Shown: one piece after another, positions 12,879-14,703 of the stretch
How positions within the stretch are numbered: position 1 is the stretch's first letter
How the letters are laid out: each line of letters opens with the position of its first letter
Source of the DNA: DATIYW01 sp035517415
Lineage (GTDB): Bacteria > Acidobacteriota > Thermoanaerobaculia > Thermoanaerobaculales > Thermoanaerobaculaceae
Assembly (NCBI GenBank): GCA_035517415.1
Contig: DATIYW010000059.1
Coordinates: 1 to 14,703 of the forward strand
Length of the DNA: 14,703 nucleotides
Direction: 5' to 3'
Made by a program: the position numbers and the translations under genes
Notes under the pieces: generated by a model
Database searches by the model: none
Seen by the model: the letters and a program-made list of their open reading frames with translations, nothing else
What the model was told of the DNA's origin: nothing

Positions 12879-14703
12879 TCAGGCGGTCGGCGCGCCCTGC
12901 CCCGCGACCGCGGTCGAGAACTCTTCGCCGCGCCTCACCACCGAGAGGATGCCGCCGGCGAGCAGGACGACGAGGCCGCTCCAGAGCAGGCCGATCATCG
13001 GCTTGATCGTGACGTCGACCGAGAAGTGCATCGGCTCGCCCGGGTCGCCCGGGGCCTGCGGGTCGAGGACCTGCACCTCGACCGTCTTCTCGTTGGGGTC
13101 CATCCGGCCGACGCGCAGCTTCACGCCCGGCAGTCCCGGGAACGCCGCGTCGTCGTAGGTCGGGCCGCGCCCGCCGCCGTGGAAGAACGGCGTCGCCTCG
13201 CCGCCCTTGCCGGGGCCGTCGGTGACCTTGAAGACCGCGCCGATGTTGATCTTCCCGGACTCGGGGTCGAAGTCCGAGAGGTCGAAGTCGTCGAACGTGA
13301 CGGTCGCGCCGCGGTAGGCGAGCGTCTCGCCCTTGTGCAGCACGGCGCGCTTCGCGACGCCGCCCCCCACGCCGGCGATCGAGAGCCGGACCTTGTGGCT
13401 GCCGGCGTCGATCGCGGCGATCTGGACGGCCGCGCCCGGCAGGCCGGCGAGCGGCAGCGGATCGGCGACGAACCCGTTCGGCGTCGAGCTGATGACCGGC
13501 GTCACGTTCTCCGTCGCGCCGCCGTGCTTGACGACCAGGCGGGCGCCGACTGAGACCTGCTGCCCCTCGCTGTGCGCGCCCGACATGTCGAACCCCTGAA
13601 ACGTGATCGCGAAGGGACCGGCGTTCCCGGTCTCGCCCTCGCCGAGGTCGAGCGTGGTGCCGCTCTCGGCGGGACGGCCGGGGTCGAACTCGATCGGCGA
13701 GACGTAGACGTCGTGCGTCAGGTGGACCTTGACGTCGGGGTTCGCCACCAGTTGGTTCGACTTCTCATTGCGGAACATTCGCGGACGCGCGACGTAGGTC
13801 GAGCCGCCGTCCTCCTGGACCTCGACGAGCATCGCCTCGCGCGCCGTCGGCGTCGGCTTGTCCACCCCCTTGAAGGTCAGGGTGTAGCCCATCACGCGCT
13901 TGGCCTCGTTGAGATTGAGCACGACCTTCTCGGAGCGGTCGTAGGCCGAGGAGACGACGATCCCCGCCAGCATCAGGCCGAGCCCGACGTGCGCGAGGTA
14001 GCCGCCGGCGGCACGGAAGCGGCGCCGCCGCGTCTCGTCCCAGGTCTTGAACGCGTTGGAGAAGAACGCGAACAGCGCGACGAGCAGGAACGCGACGTAG
14101 AGCACGCCGCGCGCCCCGACCGCGACGCCAACCGCGGCCGCGACCGCGGCGAGGCCGATCGCGACGCCGAGGCGGCGGCGGAACTCCTGGGTGCTGCCCT
14201 TCCAGTGCAGGTAGGGGACGATGCCGAGCAGGGTCGCGAGCAGGATGCCGATCGGCAGCGTGACGCGGTTGTAGAAGCCGGCGTTGACCTGCGACGGCTT
14301 GGTGAAGATGCGCGTGATCAGCGGCGCCGAGGTGCCGAGCAGCACCATCGCGGCGGTGCCGAGCAGCGCGGCGATGGCGAGCACGAAGAACACGGTGCGC
14401 GAGAGGAACGGCTCGTCGCCCGGCTGCGTCGGGATCTCGCGCCAGCGCCAGAGCAGCACGCCGAACCCGATCAGCATCGCGCAGGCGAGGTTGGCGACCA
14501 GCCAGCCGGTGATGCCGAGGTCGACGAACGAGTGCACGGAGAAGTCGGCGAGCACGCCGGAACGGGTGAGGAAGGTCGCGTAGACGACGAGGACGTAGGC
14601 GAGGATGGCGAGCGAGAAGTTCAATTTGCGGAAGCGGCCGCGGGCGCGCTGTAGCACCATCCCGTGGACGAGGGCGGCGGATGCGATCCAGGGCACGAGC
14701 GAG
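12879..14703 (-). CDS. ccmF: Cytochrome c maturation heme lyase subunit CcmF (N-terminus beyond window)
   Basis: The frame is open to the right edge, giving ~607 C-terminal residues. CcmF, with CcmH, attaches heme to apocytochrome c at the outer face of the inner membrane. The visible start SLVPWIASAALVHG and the segment YATFLTRSGVLADFSVHSF are CcmF hallmarks. The His in SVHSF should equal the periplasmic heme ligand H303 of E. coli CcmF. The His in GGYLAHVGLGLMLAGI should equal the TM-heme ligand H491. The tryptophan-rich WWD region would lie upstream, outside the window. Several membrane segments follow, then DVYVSPIEF and a final membrane helix (MIGLLWSGLVVLLAGGILSVV). The periplasmic part between the last two helices is ~320 residues, clearly longer than in E. 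coli, and holds a tandemly duplicated beta module. The stop is 74 bp before the LON gene. Confidence 0.93.
   Translation of the reverse strand, partial: SLVPWIASAALVHGMVLQRARGRFRKLNFSLAILAYVLVVYATFLTRSGVLADFSVHSFVDLGITGWLVANLACAMLIGFGVLLWRWREIPTQPGDEPFLSRTVFFVLAIAALLGTAAMVLLGTSAPLITRIFTKPSQVNAGFYNRVTLPIGILLATLLGIVPYLHWKGSTQEFRRRLGVAIGLAAVAAAVGVAVGARGVLYVAFLLVALFAFFSNAFKTWDETRRRRFRAAGGYLAHVGLGLMLAGIVVSSAYDRSEKVVLNLNEAKRVMGYTLTFKGVDKPTPTAREAMLVEVQEDGGSTYVARPRMFRNEKSNQLVANPDVKVHLTHDVYVSPIEFDPGRPAESGTTLDLGEGETGNAGPFAITFQGFDMSGAHSEGQQVSVGARLVVKHGGATENVTPVISSTPNGFVADPLPLAGLPGAAVQIAAIDAGSHKVRLSIAGVGGGVAKRAVLHKGETLAYRGATVTFDDFDLSDFDPESGKINIGAVFKVTDGPGKGGEATPFFHGGGRGPTYDDAAFPGLPGVKLRVGRMDPNEKTVEVQVLDPQAPGDPGEPMHFSVDVTIKPMIGLLWSGLVVLLAGGILSVVRRGEEFSTAVAGQGAPTA

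Noticed and set aside
10576..13158. Plus-strand open frame of 860 codons opposite the HEPN-like, LON and ccmF genes
   Set aside because: It runs through the methyltransferase gene, the convergent hairpin and three minus-strand genes; the composition is antisense-like and no start or SD supports it.
12879..14654. Plus-strand open frames opposite ccmF (such as 13572-14654)
   Set aside because: The translation is Glu/Arg/Asp-rich antisense of membrane helices; the CcmF reading on the other strand is unambiguous.

Overview
The window is very GC-rich (clearly above 65 % by eye), densely packed bacterial chromosome. It reads as a conserved core-gene neighbourhood, not a mobile or accessory region: I see no transposase, integrase, phage gene, CRISPR array or toxin-antitoxin pair. 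Two likely lipoproteins and a System-I cytochrome c maturation protein (CcmF) point to a Gram-negative cell envelope. SpoVG, a long CTC-type bL25 and a DUF2232 membrane protein between rpsR and rplI argue against ordinary gamma/beta-proteobacteria. My best guess is Acidobacteriota (Thermoanaerobaculia-like) or a deltaproteobacterial/Myxococcota-like lineage, but the sequence alone does not decide this.

Layout, left to right. (1) 2-412: 3' end of an unidentified, possibly beta-propeller protein. (2) 431-4332: a sigma-70-like promoter followed by an overlapping operon of TPR lipoprotein, LolB-position lipoprotein, ispE and spoVG. (3) 4430-5513: tRNA-Gln(UUG) with its own promoter, then prs. (4) 5514-6992: an intergenic heptamer-repeat hairpin, a promoter, then rplY/ctc and pth. 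(5) 7060-9247: a promoter and candidate S6:S18 autoregulatory leader, then rpsF, rpsR, DUF2232 and rplI. (6) 9254-11044: a coiled-coil SAM methyltransferase with six 29-residue repeats. (7) A convergent hairpin at 11040-11093 in which both genes' stop codons are base-paired. (8) Minus strand, from right to left: ccmF (cut by the window edge), a stand-alone LON-domain protein that may be leaderless, and a protein with a degenerate HEPN-like N-terminus, a long Ala/Pro linker and an unknown C-terminal domain.

How the genes fit together: the left and centre combine isoprenoid precursor synthesis (IspE), PRPP synthesis (Prs), envelope lipoproteins, and translation (tRNA-Gln, Pth, bL25, bS6, bS18, bL9). 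The order merges two known layouts: TPR-lolB-ispE-tRNA-Gln-prs-rplY-pth of Pseudomonas and ispE-...-spoVG-...-prs-ctc-pth of Bacillus. The least understood parts, and the best places to look for something new, are the degenerate-HEPN gene with its LON partner, the 29-residue-repeat methyltransferase, and the duplicated periplasmic module in CcmF. I do not see a convincing complete novel system.
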